Positions 24,609-32,726 of a stretch of 64,000 nucleotides of DNA are shown one piece after another (the stretch's first letter is position 1; each line of letters opens with the position of its first letter). The notes below the pieces were generated by a model. It saw only the letters and a program-made list of their open reading frames with translations. It did no database searches and was not told the origin of the DNA. A program made the position numbers and the translations under genes. Source of the stretch: Shewanella fidelis ATCC BAA-318 (lineage in GTDB: Bacteria; Pseudomonadota; Gammaproteobacteria; Enterobacterales; Shewanellaceae); assembly GCF_000518605.1 (NCBI RefSeq), contig NZ_JADX01000004.1:497596-561595 (forward strand). Direction: 5' to 3'.

Positions 24609-26222
24609 ATGTATAAGGCTTTTTTTGGCTTAAATGATAACCCGTTCTCTATCGCGCCTAATCCGCATTACCTGTTTTTGAGTGATCGTCATAGAGAAGC
24701 ATTAGCCCATCTTACTTATGGCCTAGGAGAAACTGGTGGCTTTGTATTGCTAACTGGTGAAGTTGGAACGGGTAAGACAACGGTATCACGTTGTCTGTTA
24801 AAGCAGTTGCCAGAAAATACCGATACCGCTTTTATATTAAACCCCTCGTTGACAGAGTCGGAGCTGCTGGCAACGCTATGTGACGAGCTAGGTATTGTAT
24901 ATGGTGAGGAACCCAGCCTTAAACAATTAACTGATTTAATCAGCCAGTTTTTACTTGAGAATCACAGTAAAAACCGTAATACAGTATTGATTATTGATGA
25001 GGCGCAGCACTTAAGAGCTGAAGTGCTTGAACAACTACGACTGCTCACTAATTTAGAGACAGACACCAAGAAATTACTGCAAGTGATCCTCATTGGTCAA
25101 CCGGAGCTACAGCAGCTACTAAAACGTCAAGAATTACGTCAATTAGCTCAACGTATCACTGCGCGCTACCATTTATTGCCACTCACGGTTGAAGAAGTCG
25201 GTTTGTATGTGCAGCATCGGCTGCAAGTGGCCGGGCGACATGAACCTTTATTTCATAAAAGCGCGATTAAAGCCCTGCACAAGTTCAGTGGTGGGATCCC
25301 ACGCTTAATCAACTTACTATGTGAGCGAGCTTTAATGGCAAGTTATGCTCAATCAAAAGTGCCAATCGATAGCAAAATGGTACGCTTAGCTTCGGTTGAA
25401 GTATTAGGAGAAGAGCCTAAGCAAAGCACTATGCTTAAGCCATCGATAATTGCGGCATCTTTAGTTGTGACATTTGCGGTTGCCTTATATGCGTTTATGC
25501 CGAGTGGCGCACAGGTTGACACACCTGCTAGCGATGCTGAGCAAGCTCAAACCAGAGAAGTTACTAGCCAACAAGCTCAGCAAAAAACACCCGTGCTCGA
25601 TAATAGTCAACGAGTGCTTAATAGTGCGATTGCTCAGAGTCGTGATATTGATACCGCTTACGCAAGTATTCTAGGCTTATGGGATAAAGTGCCATACATT
25701 GGATTGTCTGCTTGCCAGTCGGCTATGCAGCAAGGCTTAGCTTGTTATCAACAACAGGGGAATTGGCATTCATTAGTTCGCTTAAATTACCCAGCAGTGG
25801 TTTATCTTGCTGATGATAACAATCAAGCTTTTTACGGCACGATTGTTTCAAGGCAAGGCGAGCAAGTTTTGTTGCAACTCAATGAACAACAGTTATGGGT
25901 TAGTCGAGACTGGTTTAATCGTCACTTTACCGGCACTTTTGAAATACTTTGGCAGGCACCAACAAATCAACCTAAAGAGATTGGACAGTCTGCAAATCCT
26001 GCTCAAATTCAATGGTTAGAGAACAGTTTAGCGCGAGTCACAGATACCTCTCCTAGACTTGTAAACCGTTTTGATGCAGAGCTAGAACAAAAGCTAAAAG
26101 CTTTTCAACGTCAACATGGTTTAACACCTGATGGCATTGCCGGTAGCCAAACGTTGGTGCAGCTTAATTTGTATTTAAGTGATTCAGGCCCGCGCTTAGG
26201 ACAAACTAAGAGGTTGTATTAA
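24609..26222 (+). CDS. gspA: GspA/ExeA-type AAA ATPase with peptidoglycan-binding domain
   Basis: 537 residues. N-terminal AAA domain with Walker A GEVGTGKTT (Lys56) and Walker B TVLIIDEAQHL. A membrane span follows at about 280-296 (IIAASLVVTFAVALYAF), then a periplasmic region with a C39-peptidase-like fold seen in ExeA, and a C-terminal peptidoglycan-binding repeat (LKAFQRQHGLTPDGIAGSQTL). ExeA/GspA works with GspB to remodel peptidoglycan and place the type II secretion secretin. The stop overlaps the gspB ATG by one base. The rest of the type II secretion genes are not in this window. Confidence 0.92.
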   Translation: MYKAFFGLNDNPFSIAPNPHYLFLSDRHREALAHLTYGLGETGGFVLLTGEVGTGKTTVSRCLLKQLPENTDTAFILNPSLTESELLATLCDELGIVYGEEPSLKQLTDLISQFLLENHSKNRNTVLIIDEAQHLRAEVLEQLRLLTNLETDTKKLLQVILIGQPELQQLLKRQELRQLAQRITARYHLLPLTVEEVGLYVQHRLQVAGRHEPLFHKSAIKALHKFSGGIPRLINLLCERALMASYAQSKVPIDSKMVRLASVEVLGEEPKQSTMLKPSIIAASLVVTFAVALYAFMPSGAQVDTPASDAEQAQTREVTSQQAQQKTPVLDNSQRVLNSAIAQSRDIDTAYASILGLWDKVPYIGLSACQSAMQQGLACYQQQGNWHSLVRLNYPAVVYLADDNNQAFYGTIVSRQGEQVLLQLNEQQLWVSRDWFNRHFTGTFEILWQAPTNQPKEIGQSANPAQIQWLENSLARVTDTSPRLVNRFDAELEQKLKAFQRQHGLTPDGIAGSQTLVQLNLYLSDSGPRLGQTKRLY

Positions 26223-27232
26223 TGTCGATTTTACTCGATGCAGTGACTCGAGATAAGCAACAATCTCAAGTAAATAATCATGATGTAGTATTAACTCCGC
26301 GTGCCCCTTATAGAGCAAAACAACAGCGGGGTTATAATATTAGATCGCTAATGATTTATGGCCTGTCATTATTGTTGATGGTGTTAGCTGCGTGGTTATT
26401 AAGCCTTGCGCTTTACCCCAGCGAGAAAAGCACTACAAGTAACAAACAGGAGCAAATTGCACTCAGCACTCCAGCTAAAAGTGTGCAAGACCATGAGCAA
26501 AACATTAGCCCAGAACCAACCACTAATGAGGTGCGTTTGGCTGGAAAAGTCGCGTTACCAATGGCACAAGCTTATACGCCACAAGTGGCTGTTAGTCATC
26601 AAAGTGGCACTGCAGCGAGTTATAACCAGTTCGCATCAAGCTCGAATGATGAGCTTAAGAATGCTGTGTCGGCAGCGGAAGCCTCAGTTACTCATTCTGA
26701 GAATACCGCTGCAAGCGCTCGCAGTAGCCAACCCAGCAACTTATTATCTGAGAGCGATAACCAACCTATTATTCTTGGTGCCAATAGTAATAAGCGCGGT
26801 GATGAGCTGCTTGAGTCATTAAAGTATCAAGTAGAGAATGCAGCCAATGATGTTGGACTCGAGACGACTAAGCCTGCTGCTGATAATAATTTATTGGCCG
26901 CATTTGAAGCTGCACTTAAAGAAGTTGAGCGCGAGAATGCCGTTGAAACTCCAGTAACAGAAGCAAAATTGGATCCGATCCCCGTGACACCTAAGTCGGA
27001 TGATATTCCTAAGTATGGTCAGTTACCTGCTGGTTTACAGTTACAAGTACCAGAGTTCAATATTAACGCTCATGTATATTCAAGCGTACCCGATAATCGC
27101 TGGTTAAATGTCGATGGAGCAGAGCTACAAGAAGGTGACAGTATTCAAGGTAAGTTAACTATCGTAGAAATAAGGCCAAGAGACGTGGTGCTAGCGATTC
27201 AAGGCACAGAGTTTAAAGTGCCGGCTATTTAA
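26222..27232 (+). CDS. gspB: GspB/ExeB-type secretin assembly protein
   Basis: 336 residues: short cytoplasmic N-terminus (MSILLDAVTRDKQQSQ), a membrane span at about 43-65, a long low-complexity periplasmic linker rich in Ala, Ser, Glu and Asn, and a C-terminal GspB domain (LQLQVPEFNINAHVYSS...RWLNVDGAELQEGD...VEIRPRDVVLAIQG). It forms a complex with GspA in the inner membrane that helps secretin multimerise. Translationally coupled to gspA. The linker is much less conserved than the ends, as expected. Confidence 0.92.
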   Translation: MSILLDAVTRDKQQSQVNNHDVVLTPRAPYRAKQQRGYNIRSLMIYGLSLLLMVLAAWLLSLALYPSEKSTTSNKQEQIALSTPAKSVQDHEQNISPEPTTNEVRLAGKVALPMAQAYTPQVAVSHQSGTAASYNQFASSSNDELKNAVSAAEASVTHSENTAASARSSQPSNLLSESDNQPIILGANSNKRGDELLESLKYQVENAANDVGLETTKPAADNNLLAAFEAALKEVERENAVETPVTEAKLDPIPVTPKSDDIPKYGQLPAGLQLQVPEFNINAHVYSSVPDNRWLNVDGAELQEGDSIQGKLTIVEIRPRDVVLAIQGTEFKVPAI

Positions 27233-27251
27233 ATTAATTACTGTTGAACGT

Positions 27252-27566
27252 GTAAAAGGCCTAATACCAATCAGTATAAACATTTAGTCACTCAGCGAGA
27301 GTTTAGCGGTTTTGAGGCAAGGCAACGAGTGAAGAGCATAGTTGTTCTACGGTTAAGCTCCCTCTTTGTTTATTAAGAGTCATAGCATCAGAATCGCTAA
27401 AACTCGCCATTCTGGAGCGTTTTTGGCTGCCTATTTCTGCGTTGATTAGCTTTATAAGGGAATAACCATTATTGCAGCTTGCAGCTATTCGCCTTGAATT
27501 AGTTTGCCAAAAACCGCTCTGAGTTGAGCAAATTCTTGTACTGATTGGTATCATCAGACCTTTTAC
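27252..27566. terminator. Bidirectional terminator stem split by the MITE-like element
   Basis: GTAAAAGGCCT (27252-27262) and AGACCTTTTAC (27556-27566) form an 11-bp stem with a single mismatch, and they flank the repeat copy on both sides almost exactly. Without the insert they would make a classic bidirectional terminator between the convergent gspB and nhaD genes. Inference from symmetry, not proof. Confidence 0.5.
27264..27551 (+). mobile_element. MITE-like interspersed repeat, full copy 2 (288 bp)
   Basis: Ends ATACCAATCAGTATAA and TTGTACTGATTGGTAT (one mismatch between inverted ends). It runs closely parallel to copy 1, including TTTAGCGGTTTTGAGGCAAG and ATTCGCCTTGAATTAG. A small insertion around 27352-27385 explains the extra length. 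Non-coding. It sits between gspB and nhaD inside a terminator-like inverted repeat. Confidence 0.85.
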
Positions 27567-27580
27567 ATTTCAGCATCTGG

Positions 27581-28828
27581 TTATTTATATAGGTGATAGG
27601 CTAAAAACAGTGTTAAGCCATAGCCAACTGTGTAGCAAAGACTAAGTGCTGGTACATATTTGAGGTAACTGACAAAGGTTAGCTCCTTTACCTTACTCAT
27701 TGCTATGATGCCTGCAGCAGAACCAATGACTAATAGCGAGCCTCCAACACCGACAGCGTAAGTGAGTCCTAACCATTCAGGCGTATTGAGTAGCGGATCA
27801 GCTTTTAACAATGCAGCAGTTAGCGGTACGTTATCTAATAACGCCGAACCAATACCCGCAACAAAATTAGAGATATTTGGATCGTATTGAGCATAAACTT
27901 GCGCGAGTAAATCAAGGGTTCCTATCTCTTTAAGCATGCCGACGAGTAGTAAAATTCCTAGGAAAAAGAGTAAGGTGTCATACTCAACTTGGCGAATATA
28001 TTCAAGGATTTGAATCTCTTCTTTATCGCTTCTAATTGTGTGTCCTACTAAAAACATCACAGAAAGGCCGGTTAAGAAGGTTAAAACCGGTGGGATCGCA
28101 AATAAGATATTGAGCGCCATTGTCATCACAATAGTGCTAAAGAAGATCAGGGCAATAAGTATATCAACCGCGCGAATTTGTTTGGTTATCGGGCTAGTCG
28201 AGACTTCTCCTTCAGCCTTTAAGGAAAACAGCACTGCTAATAACATCACGCTAATGGCTGCCGGTACAAATAGCATTAATAATTCAGACATGCCGACATG
28301 ACCACCAAGGAAAATCATTAAGGTGGTGACATCGCCAGTAATTAGCGCGACTCCGCCGGAGTTAACTGCAAAGATGATCAGTACTGCCATGCGCCTGCGG
28401 ATCTGTTGCTCTAATTTAAAGGTTGTGAGTAATCCAAGCGAGACTAAGGTGGCAGTGACATTGTCACAAATGGCTGATAAAACCAGTGAGAATAGAGCAA
28501 CTTGCATCATTAGCATACGCACCGAGACCCGCTTAGGAAACAATTTTTGCACTAAAATCTGGATCATGCCTTTAGCATTAAGATAAGCAACAAAGGTCAT
28601 GGTCGACATTAAAAATAGCCATAAAGTAGCGATTTCTAATAGGTTTTCATTGAGTTGATGTTCGACTATTTTTGCGTGACTTGGGTCTCCTGCTGCCATG
28701 AACAGGGTGATCCAAGAGATACAGCCAAAGAACAGTGTGGTTTTTGCTTTATTTAGGTGGGTGATCTCTTCAAACACAATACTTAATAACGCGAGTACTG
28801 CAAGTGAAATCAAAAATGCGTACAACAT
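27581..28828 (-). CDS. nhaD: NhaD-type sodium/proton antiporter
   Basis: 415 residues with about 11-12 membrane spans, an ArsB/NhaD (IT superfamily) transporter. NhaD-type segments include SAICDNVTATLVSLGLLTTF and, in the second half, FVAGIGSALLDNVPLTAALLKADP, the paired re-entrant motifs of this superfamily. These export Na+ in exchange for H+, fitting a marine organism. Monocistronic, converging on gspB with a shared interrupted terminator. Anion-transporter function is a less likely alternative. Confidence 0.88.
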   Translation of the reverse strand: MLYAFLISLAVLALLSIVFEEITHLNKAKTTLFFGCISWITLFMAAGDPSHAKIVEHQLNENLLEIATLWLFLMSTMTFVAYLNAKGMIQILVQKLFPKRVSVRMLMMQVALFSLVLSAICDNVTATLVSLGLLTTFKLEQQIRRRMAVLIIFAVNSGGVALITGDVTTLMIFLGGHVGMSELLMLFVPAAISVMLLAVLFSLKAEGEVSTSPITKQIRAVDILIALIFFSTIVMTMALNILFAIPPVLTFLTGLSVMFLVGHTIRSDKEEIQILEYIRQVEYDTLLFFLGILLLVGMLKEIGTLDLLAQVYAQYDPNISNFVAGIGSALLDNVPLTAALLKADPLLNTPEWLGLTYAVGVGGSLLVIGSAAGIIAMSKVKELTFVSYLKYVPALSLCYTVGYGLTLFLAYHLYK

Positions 28829-29173
28829 AGATTAACTCACATAGATGATGTTATGACGAGCTTGAGCGCCACTTAGTCATAAAATTAAGGTTATTTTAAG
28901 GTTTGGCGGCAACATAAAACCACAGAGCAGGAGGGATCACAACTGTTAACCATGTCTAATTTTGTGTGTAAATGTGATCTAAGGCTGTTTGTGTGGGCTT
29001 TGTGTAGATAATTTAGCTGAGTTGGAGTGTTCTATTAGTTGTTTGTGTTGCGTAGTTTAAGCTTTTGCTAATTTTGCAGTACTTACTAGTGAATTTAGCT
29101 TAAACCAAAAATGGTTAGCTAAACTTGCGTTGTTAAGCTGATGCAGCTTGAGAGTAAAGCTTAGCCAATATAA
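28829..29173. other. Intergenic region upstream of nhaD and beyond hemL
   Basis: About 345 bp with no supported gene. It holds the nhaD promoter region (minus strand); a short AT-rich run and several TGTGA half-sites are visible but no paired operator. Confidence 0.4.
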
Positions 29174-29204
29174 AAAAGGAACACTAATAAGTGTTCCTTT
29201 TACG
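29174..29204 (-). terminator. Terminator of the pyrB-hemL genes
   Basis: Perfect 12-bp stem AAAAGGAACACT / AGTGTTCCTTTT with loop AATA; T-rich on the minus strand after the stem. Confidence 0.85.
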
Positions 29205-29234
29205 TTTTCGTTATTAGGTTACTCGCCTATCAGC

Positions 29235-30524
29235 TTAAGCCTTTGCAAGCTTAGCAAATACGCGGTCCGCTGCAGCAAGAGTTGCTTCAAGTTCTGCTTC
29301 GCCATGAGCCAGTGATAAGAAACCAGCTTCATAAGCACTAGGTGCAAGATAAACCCCTTCATCAAGCATCATGTGATAGAACTCAGCAAATAATGCTGTA
29401 TCACACTTAGTCACTTGAGCGAAGTTAGTTACCGTCTCTTCGCTAGTGAAGAAGAAACCGAACATGCCACCAACGTAGTTGATTGCCATTGGAATGCCGT
29501 GCTTGTTAGCAGCCGCTTTAAAGCCTTCTGCAATGTACTGAGTCTTAGCTGCTAGTTGCTCGTAAACACCTTCTTCACAAAGGGCTTCCATTTGTGCAAG
29601 GCCCGCAGACATCGCAATTGGGTTACCAGATAACGTACCTGCTTGATAAACCGGACCCGTTGGTGCGATAAATTGCATTACGTCTTTACGGCCACCGAAA
29701 GCACCAACTGGCATACCACCACCGATAACTTTACCTAAGGTTGTTAGATCAGGTGTGACGCCGTAGTGACCTTGTGCACCGCTCTTAGATACGCGGAAAC
29801 CTGTCATAACTTCGTCGATAATCATTAGCGCGCCGTACTGATCACAGATAGCACGTAGACCTTGTAAGAAACCATCGATTGGAGGAATACAGTTCATGTT
29901 GCCAGCAACTGGCTCGATGATGATACAAGAGATCTCTTCTGGGTATTGCTCGAAGATAGCCTTAACAGAATCTAAGTCATTGTAGGTTGCTGTTAGCGTG
30001 TGCTTAGCGAAATCTTCAGGAATACCTGGAGAGCTTGGCTGACCAAGAGTTAATGCACCAGAACCTGCTTTTACTAGTAAGCAGTCGGCGTGGCCGTGAT
30101 AACAGCCTTCAAACTTAAGGATTTTGTCACGGTTAGTGAAACCACGAGCCAAACGAATTGCGCTCATTGTTGCTTCAGTACCAGAGCTCACCATACGAAC
30201 TTGCTCCATTGAAGGAACCATTTCGATTACTTTTTCAGCCATAGTGACTTCAAGTTCAGTTGGTGCGCCAAAAGATAGACCGTTTTCAACCGCTTTTAAT
30301 ACCGCTTCACGGATCTTAGGATGGTTGTGGCCTAAAATCATTGGGCCCCAAGAACCTACGTAGTCGATGTATTTTTTGCCATCAGCGTCAAAAATATAAG
30401 CACCGTCTGCTTTTTCGATAAAACGAGGTGAACCGCCTACACCAGAAAATGCACGTACTGGAGAGTTAACGCCACCTGGGATGGTCTTTTTAGCTTGTTC
30501 GAATAGTTCGTCAGAACGAGTCAT
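29235..30524 (-). CDS. hemL: Glutamate-1-semialdehyde 2,1-aminomutase (HemL)
   Basis: 429 residues, usual length. It converts glutamate-1-semialdehyde to 5-aminolevulinate in the C5 haem pathway. Class III PLP features: [36 protein letters not shown] and PLP Lys265 in [14 protein letters not shown]. Located 26 bp after pyrB on the same strand. The large cytochrome content of the window fits a high haem demand. Confidence 0.97.
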   Translation of the reverse strand: MTRSDELFEQAKKTIPGGVNSPVRAFSGVGGSPRFIEKADGAYIFDADGKKYIDYVGSWGPMILGHNHPKIREAVLKAVENGLSFGAPTELEVTMAEKVIEMVPSMEQVRMVSSGTEATMSAIRLARGFTNRDKILKFEGCYHGHADCLLVKAGSGALTLGQPSSPGIPEDFAKHTLTATYNDLDSVKAIFEQYPEEISCIIIEPVAGNMNCIPPIDGFLQGLRAICDQYGALMIIDEVMTGFRVSKSGAQGHYGVTPDLTTLGKVIGGGMPVGAFGGRKDVMQFIAPTGPVYQAGTLSGNPIAMSAGLAQMEALCEEGVYEQLAAKTQYIAEGFKAAANKHGIPMAINYVGGMFGFFFTSEETVTNFAQVTKCDTALFAEFYHMMLDEGVYLAPSAYEAGFLSLAHGEAELEATLAAADRVFAKLAKA

Positions 30525-30550
30525 TTTTAATCCTTAAATTTGTAGCCGAC

Positions 30551-31570
30551 TTAGCAATCAGCTTTTCGTGAATACCAGTTAACAGGGCGTTCGTATTGCT
30601 CAAGTTGAGCATCAACGCCTAATGTTAGTGCAAACAGCGCCATGCGGATCAGCAAGCCATTATCAGCTTGTCTAAAGATAGCTAGATTTGGGTGATCGTT
30701 TAGATCATTGTCCAATTCATTTGCTTGCTCACGAGAGTCTCGTGGCAGCGGGTGCATGATCACAGTGTTTGATTTGCAATGCTGTGTATAAATACTTTGG
30801 TTTAAACGGAACTTACCACGGTATTTGTTCGCTTCTTCTTGAGAAGGGAAGCGTTCTTCTTGAATACGCGTCAGATAGAGTATATCAGCGCGGTCTAAAT
30901 TTCCTTCAAGCTGATCTGTTATTGTGATCTTATGACCAGCATTTTCAATGTCACTGATCACAGAGTCAGGCATTGCTAACTCTTTTGGTGATACGAGTGT
31001 GAAGTTGACATCTTTATACATGCATAACAAGCGGGAAAGAGAGTGAACAGTGCGGCCAAACTTCAAGTCGCCAACCATAGCGATATGCATGCCGCTAATA
31101 TCACGACCACCAGCAGCCAACTCTTTTTGAATGGTGAATAGGTCTAAAAGTGCTTGAGTTGGATGTTCGTTGGCACCATCACCACCATTGATCACTGGTA
31201 CGCGGCTGCCTTTGGCAAAATCACGTACAGAGAAAGAGTCAGGGTGACGCATAGCAATCACATCAGAGTAGCTAGAAAGTACACGGGCGGTATCGTATAG
31301 CGACTCACCTTTTGAAAGTGACGAAGACGCCATACCTACAGTTTCATTAACTCTGCCGCCAAGCAAACTAAAGGCGCTGGCAAAGCTGACACGGGTACGG
31401 GTGCTAGGCTCGAAAAACAGGTTGCCTAAAACAGCGCCATCTAAAACAGTGGTGCGTTTTTGTCGTAAAGCATAAGGGGTCATGCGGGTAGCAACAGAAA
31501 AAACTTTTTCAACGGCTTCCAAGTCTAGTTGGTTTACCGAAAGGATGTGCGAACCTTGAAACTGAGTCAT
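30551..31570 (-). CDS. pyrB: Aspartate carbamoyltransferase catalytic chain (PyrB)
   Basis: 339 residues from ATG 31570 (MTQFQGSHILSVNQLDLEAV). A longer in-frame N-terminus reaching 31648 lacks family similarity. It condenses carbamoyl phosphate with aspartate in pyrimidine synthesis. Signatures: carbamoyl-phosphate loop FFEPSTRTRVSF (residues 53-63), GANEHPTQALLDLFTI, MVGDLKFGRTVHS and VIMHPLPR. It is longer than the 311-residue E. coli chain and no pyrI regulatory gene is adjacent, so allosteric control may differ. Confidence 0.95.
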   Translation of the reverse strand: MTQFQGSHILSVNQLDLEAVEKVFSVATRMTPYALRQKRTTVLDGAVLGNLFFEPSTRTRVSFASAFSLLGGRVNETVGMASSSLSKGESLYDTARVLSSYSDVIAMRHPDSFSVRDFAKGSRVPVINGGDGANEHPTQALLDLFTIQKELAAGGRDISGMHIAMVGDLKFGRTVHSLSRLLCMYKDVNFTLVSPKELAMPDSVISDIENAGHKITITDQLEGNLDRADILYLTRIQEERFPSQEEANKYRGKFRLNQSIYTQHCKSNTVIMHPLPRDSREQANELDNDLNDHPNLAIFRQADNGLLIRMALFALTLGVDAQLEQYERPVNWYSRKADC

Positions 31571-31852
31571 CAGCCTATATTTCCAATTTCTGAGGGGCGT
31601 AATAGCAAAGCTATTGCCCAAGTTTATGTAGGGTGGCTGAGGCGGCACTATAGCAGAATCTATTGGCTAGATAAATAATGCAAACATAGAACCTTGGATA
31701 AAATCATCGAGATTGATGACTCGTTGACAGCTGCGCAGGCAATCAGTTGTCGCTAATTTTGCTAAAACCTTGCCAAAGAGGGTTTTGAGGGGTAAAACTG
31801 CCCATGACTTATCATCTTTTCGATTCAGAACAATCTATTTGGAAGGCTTAGT

Positions 31853-32638
31853 TTGGACCATTTTATTTGGAATATTGATCCTATTGCGTTTAGTGTGATG
31901 GGATTAACTGTACACTGGTACGGTATTTTATTTGCACTTGCCATCGCCTCTGGTTTTCAAGTGATGAAACGTATTTATATTAAAGAAAGTCTCCCAGTTG
32001 AGTCGTTAGATAATCTATTAATGTATTGCGTTGTGGGTATTATTGTCGGTGCGCGTTTAGCTCACTGCTTGTTTTACGATCCCGCTTACTATTTAAGTAA
32101 CCCAATAAAAATTCTCGCGATTTGGGAAGGCGGTTTAGCTAGTCACGGTGGTGGCCTTGGCGCAATATTGGCGTTGTACTATTATCAGCGTCAGGTGAAG
32201 TTACCGTTTTTATTCCTGTTAGACAGACTCGCAATTGCGACAGCAATTTTTGGTTTCTTTGTGCGTATGGCTAATTTTGTCAATTCAGAAATTTTAGGCC
32301 TACCGAGTAATGCGCCTTGGGCTATCATTTTTGAGCGAGTAGATATGACGCCGCGTCATCCAGCTCAACTATATGAGGCCATTGCTTATTTGTCGATTTT
32401 TGTATTGTTATGGGCCATTTATAAACTTAGCGATATGAAGCAAAAGCACGGCGCGATTTTTGGCTTATTCCTAGTGCTGGTATTTAGCTCTCGCTTCTTA
32501 ATTGAAATGGTGAAAGTAAAGCAAGCTGTGTACGCCGATACGTGGACATTTAGTGCTGGACAATTACTGAGTATTCCATTCTTAGTGGTGGGAATAGTAC
32601 TGCTTGTTTTACCTTATGTGAGGAAGGCGAAAGCGTAA
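31853..32638 (+). CDS. lgt: Prolipoprotein diacylglyceryl transferase-like protein (Lgt)
   Basis: 261 residues, about seven membrane spans. Lgt transfers diacylglycerol from phosphatidylglycerol to lipobox Cys. Essential positions are kept: HWYG, His98 in ASHGGGLGA, Arg138 and Asn141 in VRMANFVNSE, and RHPAQLYEA. The start is TTG with GGAAGG at 31841-31846. The segments FYDPAYYLSNPIKILAIWEG and LASHGGGLGA resemble Bacteroidota Lgt more than the gammaproteobacterial form, and thyA, the usual lgt neighbour, is absent. A second, canonical lgt is therefore expected elsewhere (inference). Confidence 0.87.
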   Translation: MDHFIWNIDPIAFSVMGLTVHWYGILFALAIASGFQVMKRIYIKESLPVESLDNLLMYCVVGIIVGARLAHCLFYDPAYYLSNPIKILAIWEGGLASHGGGLGAILALYYYQRQVKLPFLFLLDRLAIATAIFGFFVRMANFVNSEILGLPSNAPWAIIFERVDMTPRHPAQLYEAIAYLSIFVLLWAIYKLSDMKQKHGAIFGLFLVLVFSSRFLIEMVKVKQAVYADTWTFSAGQLLSIPFLVVGIVLLVLPYVRKAKA

Positions 32639-32661
32639 CGTCTACAAAGCTCAATTAATAC

Positions 32662-32692
32662 AAAGCCGTTAGCGTGTGCTAACGGCTTTTTT
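32662..32692 (+). terminator. Terminator of the lgt-like gene
   Basis: Perfect stem AAGCCGTTAGC / GCTAACGGCTT with loop GTGT, followed by TTTT; lies between convergent genes. Confidence 0.88.
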
Positions 32693-32726
32693 ATTGGTTA
32701 GTTTTTGATTCTATATGATAACAGGG

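Noticed and set aside
27303..27554. 83-codon minus-strand frame inside the repeat at 27264-27551
   Set aside because: It lies in the non-coding MITE-like element, and the shorter copy at 22214 does not preserve a comparable frame.
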